A DNA stretch of 64,000 nucleotides. Source: Parvibaculum sp040390855 (lineage in GTDB: Bacteria; Pseudomonadota; Alphaproteobacteria; Parvibaculales; Parvibaculaceae). Positions within the stretch are counted from its first letter, which is position 1. Each line of letters begins with the position of its first letter. Below are positions 35,274 to 44,059 of this stretch, in pieces. The translations under genes and the position numbers were made by a program. The stretch lies in assembly GCA_040390855.1 (NCBI GenBank), contig JAZJXO010000011.1, positions 1-64,000 on the forward strand, read 5' to 3'. The notes below the pieces were generated by a model. The model saw only the letters and a list, made by a program, of their open reading frames with translations, was not told the origin of the DNA and searched no databases.

Positions 35274-36041
35274 ATGGCGGCTGCGGTGAAAGTTAAAGCT
35301 CTGGTTGCGGGCAACTGGAAGATGAACGGCCTCAAGGCTTCATCCAAAGAAGTGAAGGCGCTCGCCAGGCTCATCGCCAAAGCAACCAAAAAAGCCAAAT
35401 GCGATGTCCTCATTTGCCCGCCCGCCACGCTGGTTTCAGCCCTGAAGGAGGCGGCCAAGGGCTCAAAAATCGCCATAGGCGGTCAGGACTGCCACGCCAA
35501 TGTCTCCGGTGCCCATACTGGCGACATCTCCGCTGAAATGCTGAAAGACGCAGGCGCGGCGTATGTCATCGTCGGCCATTCCGAACGCCGCGCCGATCAC
35601 GCCGAAACCTCCGCCATTGTGCGCGCCAAAGCCGAAGCCGCCCATCGCGCAGGCCTCATCGCGATCGTCTGCGTCGGCGAAACGGAAGCCCAGCGTGATG
35701 CGGGTGAAACCCTGACTGTCATCGGGGACCAACTCGAACACTCGCTCCCCAATGGCATCACCGCCAAAAACACCGTCGTCGCCTACGAGCCCGTCTGGGC
35801 CATTGGTACGGGCCGCACCCCGACTGCCGAAGACGTCGCCAAAGTCCACGCCGCCATCCGTGCGACTCTCAAAAAGCGCTTCAAGGCGGAAGGCGAAGCC
35901 ATGCGCCTCCTCTACGGCGGCTCGGTCAAAGCCTCCAACGCTGCCGAACTCATGTCCGTGCCCAACGTCAACGGCACCCTCGTCGGTGGTGCCAGCCTCA
36001 AAGCGACGGACTTTGACGGCATCATCGCCGCGTATCGGTAA
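35274..36041 (+). CDS. tpiA: Triosephosphate isomerase
   Basis: TpiA interconverts DHAP and glyceraldehyde 3-phosphate. The 255-residue barrel has GNWKMN at the N-terminus (substrate Lys), VIVGHSERR (electrophilic His), AYEPVWAIGTG (catalytic Glu and flexible loop) and LYGGSVKASNAAEL (phosphate site). It is divergent from ppiD across 283 bp, which should contain both promoters, and heads the tpiA-secG-pyrG run. Confidence 0.97.
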   Translation: MAAAVKVKALVAGNWKMNGLKASSKEVKALARLIAKATKKAKCDVLICPPATLVSALKEAAKGSKIAIGGQDCHANVSGAHTGDISAEMLKDAGAAYVIVGHSERRADHAETSAIVRAKAEAAHRAGLIAIVCVGETEAQRDAGETLTVIGDQLEHSLPNGITAKNTVVAYEPVWAIGTGRTPTAEDVAKVHAAIRATLKKRFKAEGEAMRLLYGGSVKASNAAELMSVPNVNGTLVGGASLKATDFDGIIAAYR

Positions 36042-36378
36042 GCAAAGCTCCTCTTCAAATGATGCTGCCACCCTGCGCTTGGCGCGGGGCTGTGGAGCCG
36101 TTTGCACTGAAATTGCCTCTTCCGTAGCCTCCAGCGCCGCTTATCTAAAAAATAACAAGGTTTTCCGCCATAATTAACAGTCTCCGTATGCGCGAATTCC
36201 GCCGCTCGCTGGCCATGCCGCCCTCGGTCTATCGTCAATCCCTTTCCTGAACCCCTCATTTGACGCACCCCCACCTCAGCACTGGAAACCTTTTCGCGCA
36301 TAGGGTACAAACCGCCCCGTTCCCCGTCCGGTTCGTGCCGGTCGGCCCTTCAGCCTGTAAAAACGGACCGTAAGCGCC
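36042..36378. other. tpiA-secG spacer, nothing recognised
   Basis: This 337-bp stretch is pyrimidine-rich on the + strand, with an AT-rich patch near 36140-36180 that could hold a secG promoter. I see no tRNA, hairpin terminator or credible ORF. Confidence 0.4.
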
Positions 36379-36780
36379 ATGACAACCATCCTGTTGATAA
36401 TCCATTTGATGGTCGCCCTCGTGCTGGTGGCGCTGGTCCTGTTGCAGCGCTCCGAAGGCGGTGCTTTGGGGATCGGCGGCAGCGGTGGCGGCCTCATGTC
36501 GGGTCGCGGCGCAGGCAATGCGCTGACCAAGGCCACAACGATCGTCGGCGGCATCTTTTTTGTCACCAGCCTGACCCTTGTTGTGTTGGCAACGCGCAGT
36601 AGCAACGGCGGTTCTCTGCTCGATAACGTCGCCCCCGCGCCCGCAGGCATCAATCAGCCAGCGCCGGTTCAGGTTCCGGCCCCCTTGGGCTCCGGTCTTG
36701 ATACCAACAAGGCGGCCACACCTGCGGCTCCGGCCGCCCCCGCAGCGCCCACAGAACCCTCGGTTCCGCGCGCTCAATAA
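36379..36780 (+). CDS. secG: Preprotein translocase subunit SecG
   Basis: SecG is a small SecYE partner that assists protein export. The 133-residue product has two membrane helices (about 3-22 and 54-74) joined by the family loop LLQRSEGGALGIGGSGGGLMSGRG, followed by an Ala/Pro-rich C-terminal tail typical of alphaproteobacterial SecG. It sits between tpiA and pyrG, a conserved order. Confidence 0.93.
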   Translation: MTTILLIIHLMVALVLVALVLLQRSEGGALGIGGSGGGLMSGRGAGNALTKATTIVGGIFFVTSLTLVVLATRSSNGGSLLDNVAPAPAGINQPAPVQVPAPLGSGLDTNKAATPAAPAAPAAPTEPSVPRAQ

Positions 36781-36888
36781 TTAGTTCTGAGACCCGACCA
36801 GCCCCAAGCCGGTCGACATCCACAGTTATTTTTTAAGGGGCGTCGTTTGGCGGTCCGAATCATTTTCATTGCTGTAATCTAGGGTTCC

Positions 36889-38517
36889 ATGACGCGATAT
36901 ATATTTATCACTGGCGGCGTGGTCTCCTCACTTGGCAAGGGTCTCGCTTCCGCAGCATTGGGTGCGCTGCTGCAAGCGCGCGGCTATTCCGTGCGCCTGC
37001 GCAAGCTCGACCCCTATTTGAATGTTGATCCGGGCACCATGTCGCCTTATCAGCACGGTGAGGTCTATGTGACCGACGACGGGGCCGAAACCGACCTCGA
37101 TCTCGGCCATTATGAGCGCTTTACAGGTGTCCCCGCCGCCAAGGCCGACAACATCACCACGGGCCGCATCTACCAGTCCATCATCACGCGTGAACGTCGC
37201 GGCGACTATCTCGGCGGTACGGTGCAGGTCATTCCGCACGTCACCGACGCGATCAAAGAATTTGTTCTGTCGGAAAATGGCGGCGTCGATTTTGTCCTCT
37301 GCGAAATCGGCGGCACGGTCGGCGACATCGAAGGCCTGCCCTTCTTCGAAGCTATCCGCCAGCTAGGCAACGAGCTGCCGCGCGGCCACACCTGTTTCAT
37401 CCACCTCACGCTGATGCCTTTCATCCCGAGCGCCGGCGAAATGAAAACTAAGCCGACGCAGCATTCGGTGAAGGAACTCCGCTCTATCGGCATCCAGCCC
37501 GACATTCTCATGTGCCGTTGCGACCGCCCCATTCCGGTCGACGAGCGCCGCAAGATCGCGCTCTTCTGCAACGTGCGCCCTAGTGCCGTCATTCAGGCGA
37601 TGGATGTCGACACGATCTATGACGTGCCCAACGCCTATCATGCCGAAGGCCTCGACACCGAAGTCCTCTCCGTCTTCGGCCTGCCGGACAAAGGCACTCC
37701 TGACCTCAGCAAGTGGAACGCGATCACCCATGCGATCCGCGAACCCGAAGGCGAAGTCACCATCGCCATTGTCGGCAAATATACGGGTCTCAAAGATGCC
37801 TATAAGTCATTGATGGAATCGCTCGTTCATGGCGGCATCGCCAACAAAGTGCGTGTGAACCTCAAGTGGCTCGAATCCGAAATCTTCGAAGAGCCGAATA
37901 CCGTCCACCACCTCGAGGACGTGAACGGCATTCTTGTCCCCGGCGGCTTTGGCGAACGTGGTTCCGAAGGCAAGATCGCAGCGGCCAATTTCGCTCGTAC
38001 GCGCGACGTGCCCTATTTCGGCATCTGCTTTGGTATGCAAATGGCCGTCATTGAAGCCTTACGTAATCTTGGCGATCTCCCGCAGGCAAGCTCCACCGAA
38101 TTCGGCCCCACGAATGAGCCCGTGGTCGGTCTGATGACAGAATGGATGCATCACAACGAACTGGTCACGCGCGGTGCCGACGGTGACCTCGGCGGCACCA
38201 TGCGTTTGGGTGCGTTTGAAGCCCAGCTCAAAGCAGGCAGCCGCATCGCCGACATCTATGGTTGCACCAGCATCAGCGAACGACACCGCCATCGCTACGA
38301 AGTCAACATGACCTATCGCGAACGCCTCGAAGCGACAGGTATGCTCGTTTCCGGTGTCTCGCCCGACGGCCTCCTGCCCGAAACCATCGAGATCCCCAAC
38401 CACCCGTGGTTCATTGGCGTGCAATACCACCCCGAACTCAAATCCAAACCCTTCGCACCACACCCGCTGTTCCGCAGCTTCATCGAAGCCGCCGTCACGC
38501 AAAGCCGCTTGGTGTGA
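36889..38517 (+). CDS. pyrG: CTP synthase
   Basis: PyrG aminates UTP to CTP using glutamine, so it lies downstream of PyrH in the same pathway. The 542-residue enzyme has the synthase domain FITGGVVSSLGKGLASAALG with its P-loop, DPYLNVDPGTMSPYQHGEVYV, and CEIGGTVGDIEGLPF. The C-terminal class I amidotransferase domain has PYFGICFGMQMAV (Cys nucleophile) and YHPELKSKP. It ends just before a strong hairpin. Confidence 0.97.
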   Translation: MTRYIFITGGVVSSLGKGLASAALGALLQARGYSVRLRKLDPYLNVDPGTMSPYQHGEVYVTDDGAETDLDLGHYERFTGVPAAKADNITTGRIYQSIITRERRGDYLGGTVQVIPHVTDAIKEFVLSENGGVDFVLCEIGGTVGDIEGLPFFEAIRQLGNELPRGHTCFIHLTLMPFIPSAGEMKTKPTQHSVKELRSIGIQPDILMCRCDRPIPVDERRKIALFCNVRPSAVIQAMDVDTIYDVPNAYHAEGLDTEVLSVFGLPDKGTPDLSKWNAITHAIREPEGEVTIAIVGKYTGLKDAYKSLMESLVHGGIANKVRVNLKWLESEIFEEPNTVHHLEDVNGILVPGGFGERGSEGKIAAANFARTRDVPYFGICFGMQMAVIEALRNLGDLPQASSTEFGPTNEPVVGLMTEWMHHNELVTRGADGDLGGTMRLGAFEAQLKAGSRIADIYGCTSISERHRHRYEVNMTYRERLEATGMLVSGVSPDGLLPETIEIPNHPWFIGVQYHPELKSKPFAPHPLFRSFIEAAVTQSRLV

Positions 38518-38527
38518 GGTGGAATTG

Positions 38528-38556
38528 AAATTGGTCCAATGGACCAATTTCCTGCT
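38528..38556 (+). terminator. pyrG terminator hairpin
   Basis: AAATTGGTCC-AAT-GGACCAATTT (38528-38550) is a perfect ten-pair stem with a three-base loop starting 11 bases after the pyrG stop. A short T-run follows about ten bases later rather than immediately, so termination efficiency is uncertain. Confidence 0.65.
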
Positions 38557-38844
38557 GAGTTTTTGACCGCTCTTCGTTCACAAAAATCATCACCCATTTG
38601 TCATAATCGCTGATGTAATCTTCCTGTCATGGCGCCGCCGAGATAGCTTCGCGATTCAGTTTTCCACGCCCGAAGACGGAGCGGCAAAACGTGCCCTCAT
38701 TCACATCGTCGCTCAGAATGTCCGTGCACTGACCTATGCCACCGGCCACTGGCCACCGCGAACCCCCGCTCCAATAAGGCCCGCTTCTGTGGCGCCGTCT
38801 GGGCCTCGACGCGCGACAGCAATGTTCGGAATGGGTGTTGTCTA
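38557..38844. other. pyrG-queF spacer, no confident gene
   Basis: Nearly 290 bp beyond the pyrG hairpin. One + strand frame stays open from about 38567 to 38862 (containing DSFAIQFSTPEDGAAKRALIH) but has no start codon with a ribosome site and no recognised family, so it may be a decayed gene. kdsA, which many proteobacteria keep after pyrG, is not here. Confidence 0.3.
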
Positions 38845-39315
38845 TCAGCCCCGTCCGCGATAGGTCGGCACACCCTGATCCGGCACCCAAAGCCCCGTCG
38901 GCACTTTTCCTGTCTGCCAGAACACATCAATCGGAATGCCGCCGCGCGGATACCAATAGCCGCCGATGCGAAACCATTTGGGTGCAAGCAGCTTCACCAA
39001 CCGGCGACCGATGGCGACCGTGCAGTCCTCGTGGAATGCGCCGTGATTGCGGAAGCTCTGCATATAGAGTTTCAGGGATTTGGACTCGACGAGCCATTTG
39101 CCCGGCGCATAGTCGATGACGAGATGGGCGAAGTCTGGCTGGCCGGTCACGGGGCAGAGTGATGTAAATTCGGGGATGGTGAAACGTGCGAGATAATCCG
39201 TGTCCGATTGTGGATTGGGTACGCGTTCCAGAACCGCTTCCTCCGGCGAATCGGGGGTAGCGATATTTTTTCCGAGTTGCGTGAGTTTTTCTGTCCCCGC
39301 TTTTTTCGCCATCAT
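38845..39315 (-). CDS. queF: NADPH-dependent 7-cyano-7-deazaguanine reductase
   Basis: QueF reduces preQ0 to preQ1, the last free-base step of queuosine synthesis. The 156-residue short (unimodular) form has FTSLCPVTGQPDFAHLVIDY, with the nucleophilic Cys and the proton-donating Asp, and the ESKSLKLYMQSFRNHGAFHE substrate and NADPH region. Two adjacent ATG codons (39315, 39312) are possible starts; the GGGGAT nearby fits 39312 slightly better. It is the last gene of queC-queE-queD-queF. Confidence 0.95.
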   Translation of the reverse strand: MMAKKAGTEKLTQLGKNIATPDSPEEAVLERVPNPQSDTDYLARFTIPEFTSLCPVTGQPDFAHLVIDYAPGKWLVESKSLKLYMQSFRNHGAFHEDCTVAIGRRLVKLLAPKWFRIGGYWYPRGGIPIDVFWQTGKVPTGLWVPDQGVPTYRGRG

Positions 39316-39336
39316 CTATCCCCGTTATTTGTCAGA

Positions 39337-39702
39337 TCACGCGTCCGGACCGTCATAGACGCAACCCTCGTTGCACGATGCCCGATGCACTTCGATGCGG
39401 GTGAGCAAGGGTAGGGTCGGCTTCAATCGGTCCCATAACCACATGGTGATAAGTTCCAGCGTCGGGTTTTCGAGACCCTTAATGTCATTGAGCATCCGAT
39501 GATCAATCTCTACTCGAAAGCGCTCGATCTCTTGCTCGAAATGCTCGAAATGCATGAGCAGTCCGCTAGCCTTGTCGACCTTCCCCTCAAGCCACAGCAC
39601 AACCCTGAACGAGTGTCCGTGCACGCGCCGGTTGGGGTGACCTTCCGGTGCTGTGGGCAGGAAATGGGCCGCGTCGAAGTGAAATTCCTTGTAGAGTCTC
39701 AT
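39337..39702 (-). CDS. queD: 6-carboxy-5,6,7,8-tetrahydropterin synthase
   Basis: QueD converts dihydroneopterin triphosphate to carboxytetrahydropterin, the first committed step to preQ0. Its zinc histidines are in FHFDAAHFLP and RRVHGHSFRV, and the C-terminal Glu is in RIEVHRASCNEGC. I start it at 39702 (MRLYKEFHF, 121 residues), where its ATG overlaps the queE stop as TGATG. An upstream in-frame extension to 39765 lies inside queE. Confidence 0.94.
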   Translation of the reverse strand: MRLYKEFHFDAAHFLPTAPEGHPNRRVHGHSFRVVLWLEGKVDKASGLLMHFEHFEQEIERFRVEIDHRMLNDIKGLENPTLELITMWLWDRLKPTLPLLTRIEVHRASCNEGCVYDGPDA

Positions 39703-40346
39703 CACGGAATACCGATCATTTTGTGCGTCTGAAGCGACAATTTCCATTTGGGATGTGCCAGACAATATGCGGTTGCCGCCCTGATGTTTTCGTCCGTAGC
39801 CGGACCATTTCCAATGACATCCCTGCCTTGCAGGAAGTGATTTTTGAAGGGGAGGGCTTCGAACCGTTCGGGCATCGCTTTCTCTTGCGGATAGACAAGT
39901 TTTAGCTCGTCCCCCGTTGTAATTCTAAGAACGGAGTCCGCTTTCGGGCTTACGCAAATCCAGTCGAGCCCTTCCGGCGGTTCGATCGTGCCATTGGTTT
40001 CGACGGCAATTTCAAAGCCGCGATCATGCAATTCGTCGATCAACTGACCATCGACTTGCAACAGCGGCTCGCCGCCTGTGCAGACAACAAAACGGTTCTC
40101 TTTCGTACCGCTCGCCCATGTCATCTCGATAGCATCCGCAAGTGCTTTGGCGTTTTGGAATTTGCCACCGCCTTCGCCATCAGTGCCGACAAAATCCGTA
40201 TCGCAGAAGGTACAGACGGCGCCCGCGCGGTCCTGCTCGCGACCTGTCCATAGATTGCATCCGGCAAAGCGGCAGAATACAGAAGGTCGCCCAGCATTGG
40301 CACCTTCGCCCTGCAATGTGTAGAAAATTTCTTTGACGGAATACAT
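39702..40346 (-). CDS. queE: 7-carboxy-7-deazaguanine synthase (radical SAM)
   Basis: QueE is a radical SAM enzyme that contracts the pterin ring to CDG. YTLQGEGANAGRPSVFCRFAGCN is followed by a cluster motif CX14CX2C (Cys of AGCNLW, then CTFC), the spacing known for this QueE type, and CTGGEPLLQ is a SAM-binding segment. The start at 40346 gives 214 residues and lies four bases after the queC stop. A longer open frame to 40514 overlaps queC and is not favoured. Confidence 0.94.
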   Translation of the reverse strand: MYSVKEIFYTLQGEGANAGRPSVFCRFAGCNLWTGREQDRAGAVCTFCDTDFVGTDGEGGGKFQNAKALADAIEMTWASGTKENRFVVCTGGEPLLQVDGQLIDELHDRGFEIAVETNGTIEPPEGLDWICVSPKADSVLRITTGDELKLVYPQEKAMPERFEALPFKNHFLQGRDVIGNGPATDENIRAATAYCLAHPKWKLSLQTHKMIGIP

Positions 40347-40350
40347 GGGA

Positions 40351-41058
40351 TCACGCTCCGCCCGTCTTGTGCCATTTGGCATAGCCGTTTGCGCGCAGCG
40401 TGCAGGCGGGGCAGTCGTTGCAGCCGTAGCCCCAGTCATGGCGCTGTGTGCGGTCGCCGCGATAGCAGGTATGCGTATGTTCGATGATGAGGTCGACAAA
40501 AGCAGCGCCGCCAAGCTCTTTGGCTAGCGCCCATGTTTCCGCTTTGTCGATATACATCAGCGGCGTGTCAAAGGTGAAGGGCCGTGCCATGCCGAGGCTC
40601 ACCGCCTGGGCAAGTGTTTGCAGCGTGTCGTTTCGGCAATCTGGATAGCCGGAATAATCTGTCTCGCACATACCGCCGACAAGGATCGTCGCACCGCGCC
40701 GGTAGCCGATTGCCGAGGCATAGACGAAGAACAAAAGATTTCGCCCGGGTACGAATGTGTTGGGAAGCCCGCTCGCATCCATCTCAATCGCCATGTCGCG
40801 GGTCAGCGCAGTGTCACTGATCTGGGCAAGTTCCCGCAGATTGAGCATGTGGTCGGGGCCGAGTTTTGCGGCCCAGTGCGGGAATTTCGATTTGATTTCG
40901 TCGAGCACGCGGAAACGGCAGGTGAGTTCAACGCTATGCTTTTGCCCGTAGTCAAAACCCACGGTTTCGACTTCATCAAAACGAGACAAAGCGGAGGCGA
41001 GACAGACGGTCGAGTCCTGTCCTCCTGAAAAAAGCACCAGCGCTTTGTTCTTCGTCAT
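40351..41058 (-). CDS. queC: 7-cyano-7-deazaguanine synthase
   Basis: QueC converts CDG to preQ0 with ATP and ammonia. The PP-loop LVLFSGGQDSTVCL is at the N-terminus, VPGRNLLFFVYAS is in the middle, and the C-terminal zinc cysteines are in the run TCYRGDRTQRHDWGYGCNDCPAC. The 235-residue length is normal. It is the first gene of the que operon. No preQ1 riboswitch was recognisable in the bases upstream. Confidence 0.95.
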   Translation of the reverse strand: MTKNKALVLFSGGQDSTVCLASALSRFDEVETVGFDYGQKHSVELTCRFRVLDEIKSKFPHWAAKLGPDHMLNLRELAQISDTALTRDMAIEMDASGLPNTFVPGRNLLFFVYASAIGYRRGATILVGGMCETDYSGYPDCRNDTLQTLAQAVSLGMARPFTFDTPLMYIDKAETWALAKELGGAAFVDLIIEHTHTCYRGDRTQRHDWGYGCNDCPACTLRANGYAKWHKTGGA

Positions 41059-41701
41059 TTTACGGGTCCGGTTGAATCTTTAAGTGCCGTGTTGAATAGG
41101 AGCTGCGCCCTTGCGTCAAGTCACATGTCGTCACAGCGCCAAAGCCTGTCGCATAGGGACCCATTTGGACGAAAACCGGCCTGAACGCGCGAATGGATAG
41201 TCACCCGCATTGTTGGCCGAGTAGACCTGATTGTTGAAGGTCGTCCGGACACTCGTCCGTACGCTGACGCCTGCCGGAATGGCATCCGCCTTGCCGAATG
41301 TGCGCACTTATGCATGGGCAGCACTGCCCGTGATCATGGCCGCAGCCGGTGCCCAACAAAAATGCGCAGCCTGGATTGCGATTTGTTTTGTTCACAGGTG
41401 ACAGGTGTCGCTCCCGCCGATACTCTCATTTATGATCCATTCTCTCGCTTGGATTCGACGTCAAGTTACGCCGCAATTTTTCTGGGGAGGAGTCCGTGGG
41501 CACAAAAAGCGAATAATTCCACGGGCTTAAGTGAGGAATGCTGTTTCCGGCGAGACTACCAGCGACACTACCAGCGACACAAAAAACAGTGTTATAATTA
41601 ATGGCCATAGGTAGAAAGAGCTATTCGCAAAATTGATATGGTGGATTTACGGAGTCAAAATCTAGGACTTCAATCTGGTGCTTCGGGGGAGGGACGCGGA
41701 T
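41059..41701. other. queC-padR spacer with a possible degenerate exported-protein gene
   Basis: In this 643-bp gap a minus-strand frame reads as a signal-peptide-like AAAMITGSAAHA, then a TAA, then GTG-RTFGKADAIPAG through NNAGDYPFARSGRFSSKWVPMRQ to a stop at 41131. A single stop codon thus splits what looks like one small exported protein, suggesting a pseudogene (about 41131-41370). At 41561-41584 ACTACCAGCGAC occurs twice in tandem. I could not identify the family. Confidence 0.35.
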
Positions 41702-42310
41702 TTGAATACGAAGGAATTGCTGCTCAGTGTGCTTATGACTGGTCCCGCGACGGGCTATGACATCAAGAAAAAACTGGAGCAGGAGGTATCCGAGATTGTG
41801 GATGTCACAGTCAGCAATATTTACCCGGCGCTGAACGAGCTGGCTGAGGAGGGAATGGTCCGGTTTGAACGTGTCGAACAGGAAGGGCGTCCGAATAAGA
41901 AGGTCTATGAACTCACCACAGAAGGCCGCGCTATGTGTCTCGAAGTGATGATGACCTGCGATGCGCGCCAGCGATTGCGTTCTGATTTTATGTATATGTT
42001 GAGCTACGCGCCATATTTGCCGCGCACACGCGTGGCAGAACTGCTCGCGCAGCGTCTCGCGGACAGCAAGCTCGTACACTCTTCGCTCGAAGATCGGATT
42101 TCAGACGGCTCGCCCGTCACCGGCGCGCTGTCACCTGGTCAGAGTTTTTGTATAGGTCTGGGGCGTGTTCTGGTTGAGGCGGAGCGCAATTACATCCTTC
42201 AGCACCGCGAAGCCTTATTGCGTCAACTGCCGGAAGAGATTGATCTGAGCCGCATTAGCAAAGCAAGGCCCAGGGTCAATAAAGGCAAGGTCAATATCAA
42301 GCTCGTTTGA
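41702..42310 (+). CDS. PadR-family transcriptional regulator
   Basis: The 202-residue product has the PadR winged helix: KELLLSVLMTGPATGYDIKKKLEQEVSEIVDVTVSNIYPALNELAEEG with a wing containing GRPNKKVYELT, followed by a C-terminal helical dimerisation domain (about 95-200). The start is a TTG at 41702, nine bases after GGGGAGGG; an upstream GTG at 41678 lacks such a site. Its targets are unknown; PadR regulators often control adjacent genes, but the neighbours here are housekeeping eno and, divergently, the que operon. Confidence 0.88.
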   Translation: MNTKELLLSVLMTGPATGYDIKKKLEQEVSEIVDVTVSNIYPALNELAEEGMVRFERVEQEGRPNKKVYELTTEGRAMCLEVMMTCDARQRLRSDFMYMLSYAPYLPRTRVAELLAQRLADSKLVHSSLEDRISDGSPVTGALSPGQSFCIGLGRVLVEAERNYILQHREALLRQLPEEIDLSRISKARPRVNKGKVNIKLV

Positions 42311-42458
42311 GCGTCCAAGCTGACAGCGCTTGGCGAAGGCCGATTGCCATAGCCCATGGCCATAGATTGCAGCAGGAGGGGCCAATTCCCCTTTCGTTTA
42401 TGCTCCGTCTCCGCTAGAAAACCGCCAGAATTGGAACACCCAGCGGAGACTTAAGGAC

Positions 42459-43733
42459 ATGGCTGCCATCATTGATATTATCGGTCGCGAAATACTCGAC
42501 AGCCGTGGAAATCCGACGGTCGAAGTGGACGTGGTTTTGGAAAACGGCGCCTTTGGCCGCGCCGCTGTTCCTTCGGGCGCATCCACCGGCGCCCATGAAG
42601 CAGTCGAACTGCGTGACGGCGGTGCCCGTTACAAGGGCAAGGGTGTGCTCAACGCTGTTGCGGCTGTGAACGGAGAGATCTTCGAAGCCATCGGCGGCAT
42701 GGATGCCGAAGAGCAGATCGCCATTGACCGCGCCATGTGCGAACTCGACGGCACACCCAACAAATCGCGCATCGGTGCCAATGCCATTCTCGGCGTGTCG
42801 ATGGCTGTTGCAAAGGCGCAATCCGAGTCACAGGGTCAGCCGCTCTTCCGCTATGTCGGCGGACCGGCCGCCCGCGTCCTGCCTGTGCCCATGATGAACA
42901 TCATCAACGGTGGTCAGCACGCGGACAATCCCATCGACATTCAGGAATTTATGATCATGCCCGTCGCGGCGGCCAACATTGCCGACGCCGTGCGCATGGG
43001 TGCGGAAGTTTTCCACACATTGAAGAGTGAGTTGAAAGCTGCGGGTCATAACACCAATGTCGGTGACGAAGGCGGCTTCGCACCGAATATCGGTTCGACC
43101 GAAGAGGCCATCGGCTTCGTGATGAAAGCCATTGAAAAAGCCGGTTATCGCCCCGGTGACGACATCTTCCTCGCTATTGATGCCGCTTCAACCGAGTTCT
43201 ACAAAGGCGGTACCTATAATCTCGACGGCGAAGGCAAGAAACTTGATGCCGGTGGCATGGTCGACTACTGGGCAAAACTCGTCGGCAAATATCCCATCAT
43301 TTCGATTGAAGACGGCATGGCCGAAGACGACTGGGCCGGCTGGAAGGCGCTTACCGACGCCCTTGGCGACAAAGTGCAACTCGTTGGCGACGATCTTTTC
43401 GTCACCAACAAGACACGCCTTGCCGACGGCATCGCAAAAGGCACAGCCAATTCGATCCTTGTGAAAGTGAACCAGATCGGCTCGCTCACCGAAACGCTGG
43501 AAGCCGTCGAGATGGCGCACAAGGCGAGCTACACCGCCGTCATGTCGCATCGCTCGGGCGAAACGGAAGATGCAACCATCGCCGACCTCGCGGTCGCCAC
43601 GAATTGCGGTCAGATCAAAACCGGTTCGCTCGCGCGCTCCGACCGGTTGGCAAAATACAACCAGCTCATCCGTATCGAAGAACTGTTGGGTGGTTCGGCT
43701 GAATATGCCGGTCGCGGTATCCTCAAGCGTTGA
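42459..43733 (+). CDS. eno: Enolase
   Basis: Eno interconverts 2-phosphoglycerate and PEP. The 424-residue enzyme has REILDSRGNPTVEVDV, GASTGAHEAVELRDG, the metal ligands in LAIDAASTEFY, SIEDGMAEDDW and LVGDDLFVTN, and the catalytic Lys in ILVKVNQIGSLTET, then SHRSGETEDATIADLAV. It precedes ftsB and the pdh operon as is usual in alphaproteobacteria, but with a DUF1329 gene between. Confidence 0.97.
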   Translation: MAAIIDIIGREILDSRGNPTVEVDVVLENGAFGRAAVPSGASTGAHEAVELRDGGARYKGKGVLNAVAAVNGEIFEAIGGMDAEEQIAIDRAMCELDGTPNKSRIGANAILGVSMAVAKAQSESQGQPLFRYVGGPAARVLPVPMMNIINGGQHADNPIDIQEFMIMPVAAANIADAVRMGAEVFHTLKSELKAAGHNTNVGDEGGFAPNIGSTEEAIGFVMKAIEKAGYRPGDDIFLAIDAASTEFYKGGTYNLDGEGKKLDAGGMVDYWAKLVGKYPIISIEDGMAEDDWAGWKALTDALGDKVQLVGDDLFVTNKTRLADGIAKGTANSILVKVNQIGSLTETLEAVEMAHKASYTAVMSHRSGETEDATIADLAVATNCGQIKTGSLARSDRLAKYNQLIRIEELLGGSAEYAGRGILKR

Positions 43734-44059
43734 GTTTGATTTGATCCGCTAACGGACTAAATGGATTGTCGAAATGTATCAGACGCCGCTGCGGGCAAAC
43801 CGTGGCGGCGTTTGCATATCGATGAATGTGAGGAGGGGCAGAAAGTACGCACCGGTGACGCTGCGTCATGCTGGTTTTGTGCAGCGCACAAAGTCGAAGG
43901 TTTGTGCGGTCTAGTCTAGAAGTGTTGCAAACTTGTTTGACAAAAAATCAATCGTATAGCCACATATAAAATAGAATTATAACTCTTATCAAAGTTTGAT
44001 ATAGGGACATTAGATTGAGTTTCCGCTAAGGAAACCTGGGACATGGGAGGTTTCATTCA
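43734..44059 (+). promoter_or_regulatory. eno downstream stem and AT-rich promoter region of the DUF1329 gene
   Basis: ACGCCGC (43783-43789) pairs with GCGGCGT (43805-43811), a probable weak eno terminator. From about 43920 the sequence turns strongly AT-rich (TTGACA at 43937-43942, several TATA-like hexamers), unlike the surrounding DNA. A clear -35/-10 pair at 17-base spacing was not found. GGGAGG lies 14 bases before the downstream ATG. The region should hold a strong promoter. Confidence 0.45.

Noticed and set aside
41059..41120. preQ1 riboswitch in front of queC
   Set aside because: The leader is short and I could not find the preQ1-I pseudoknot pattern or the later preQ1 class motifs; nothing beyond the position supports it.
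43937..43970. Exact sigma-70 promoter before the DUF1329 gene
   Set aside because: TTGACA is present, but no TATAAT-like hexamer sits 16-18 bases downstream; the nearest candidates are 12 or 22 bases away, so only a general promoter region is reported.
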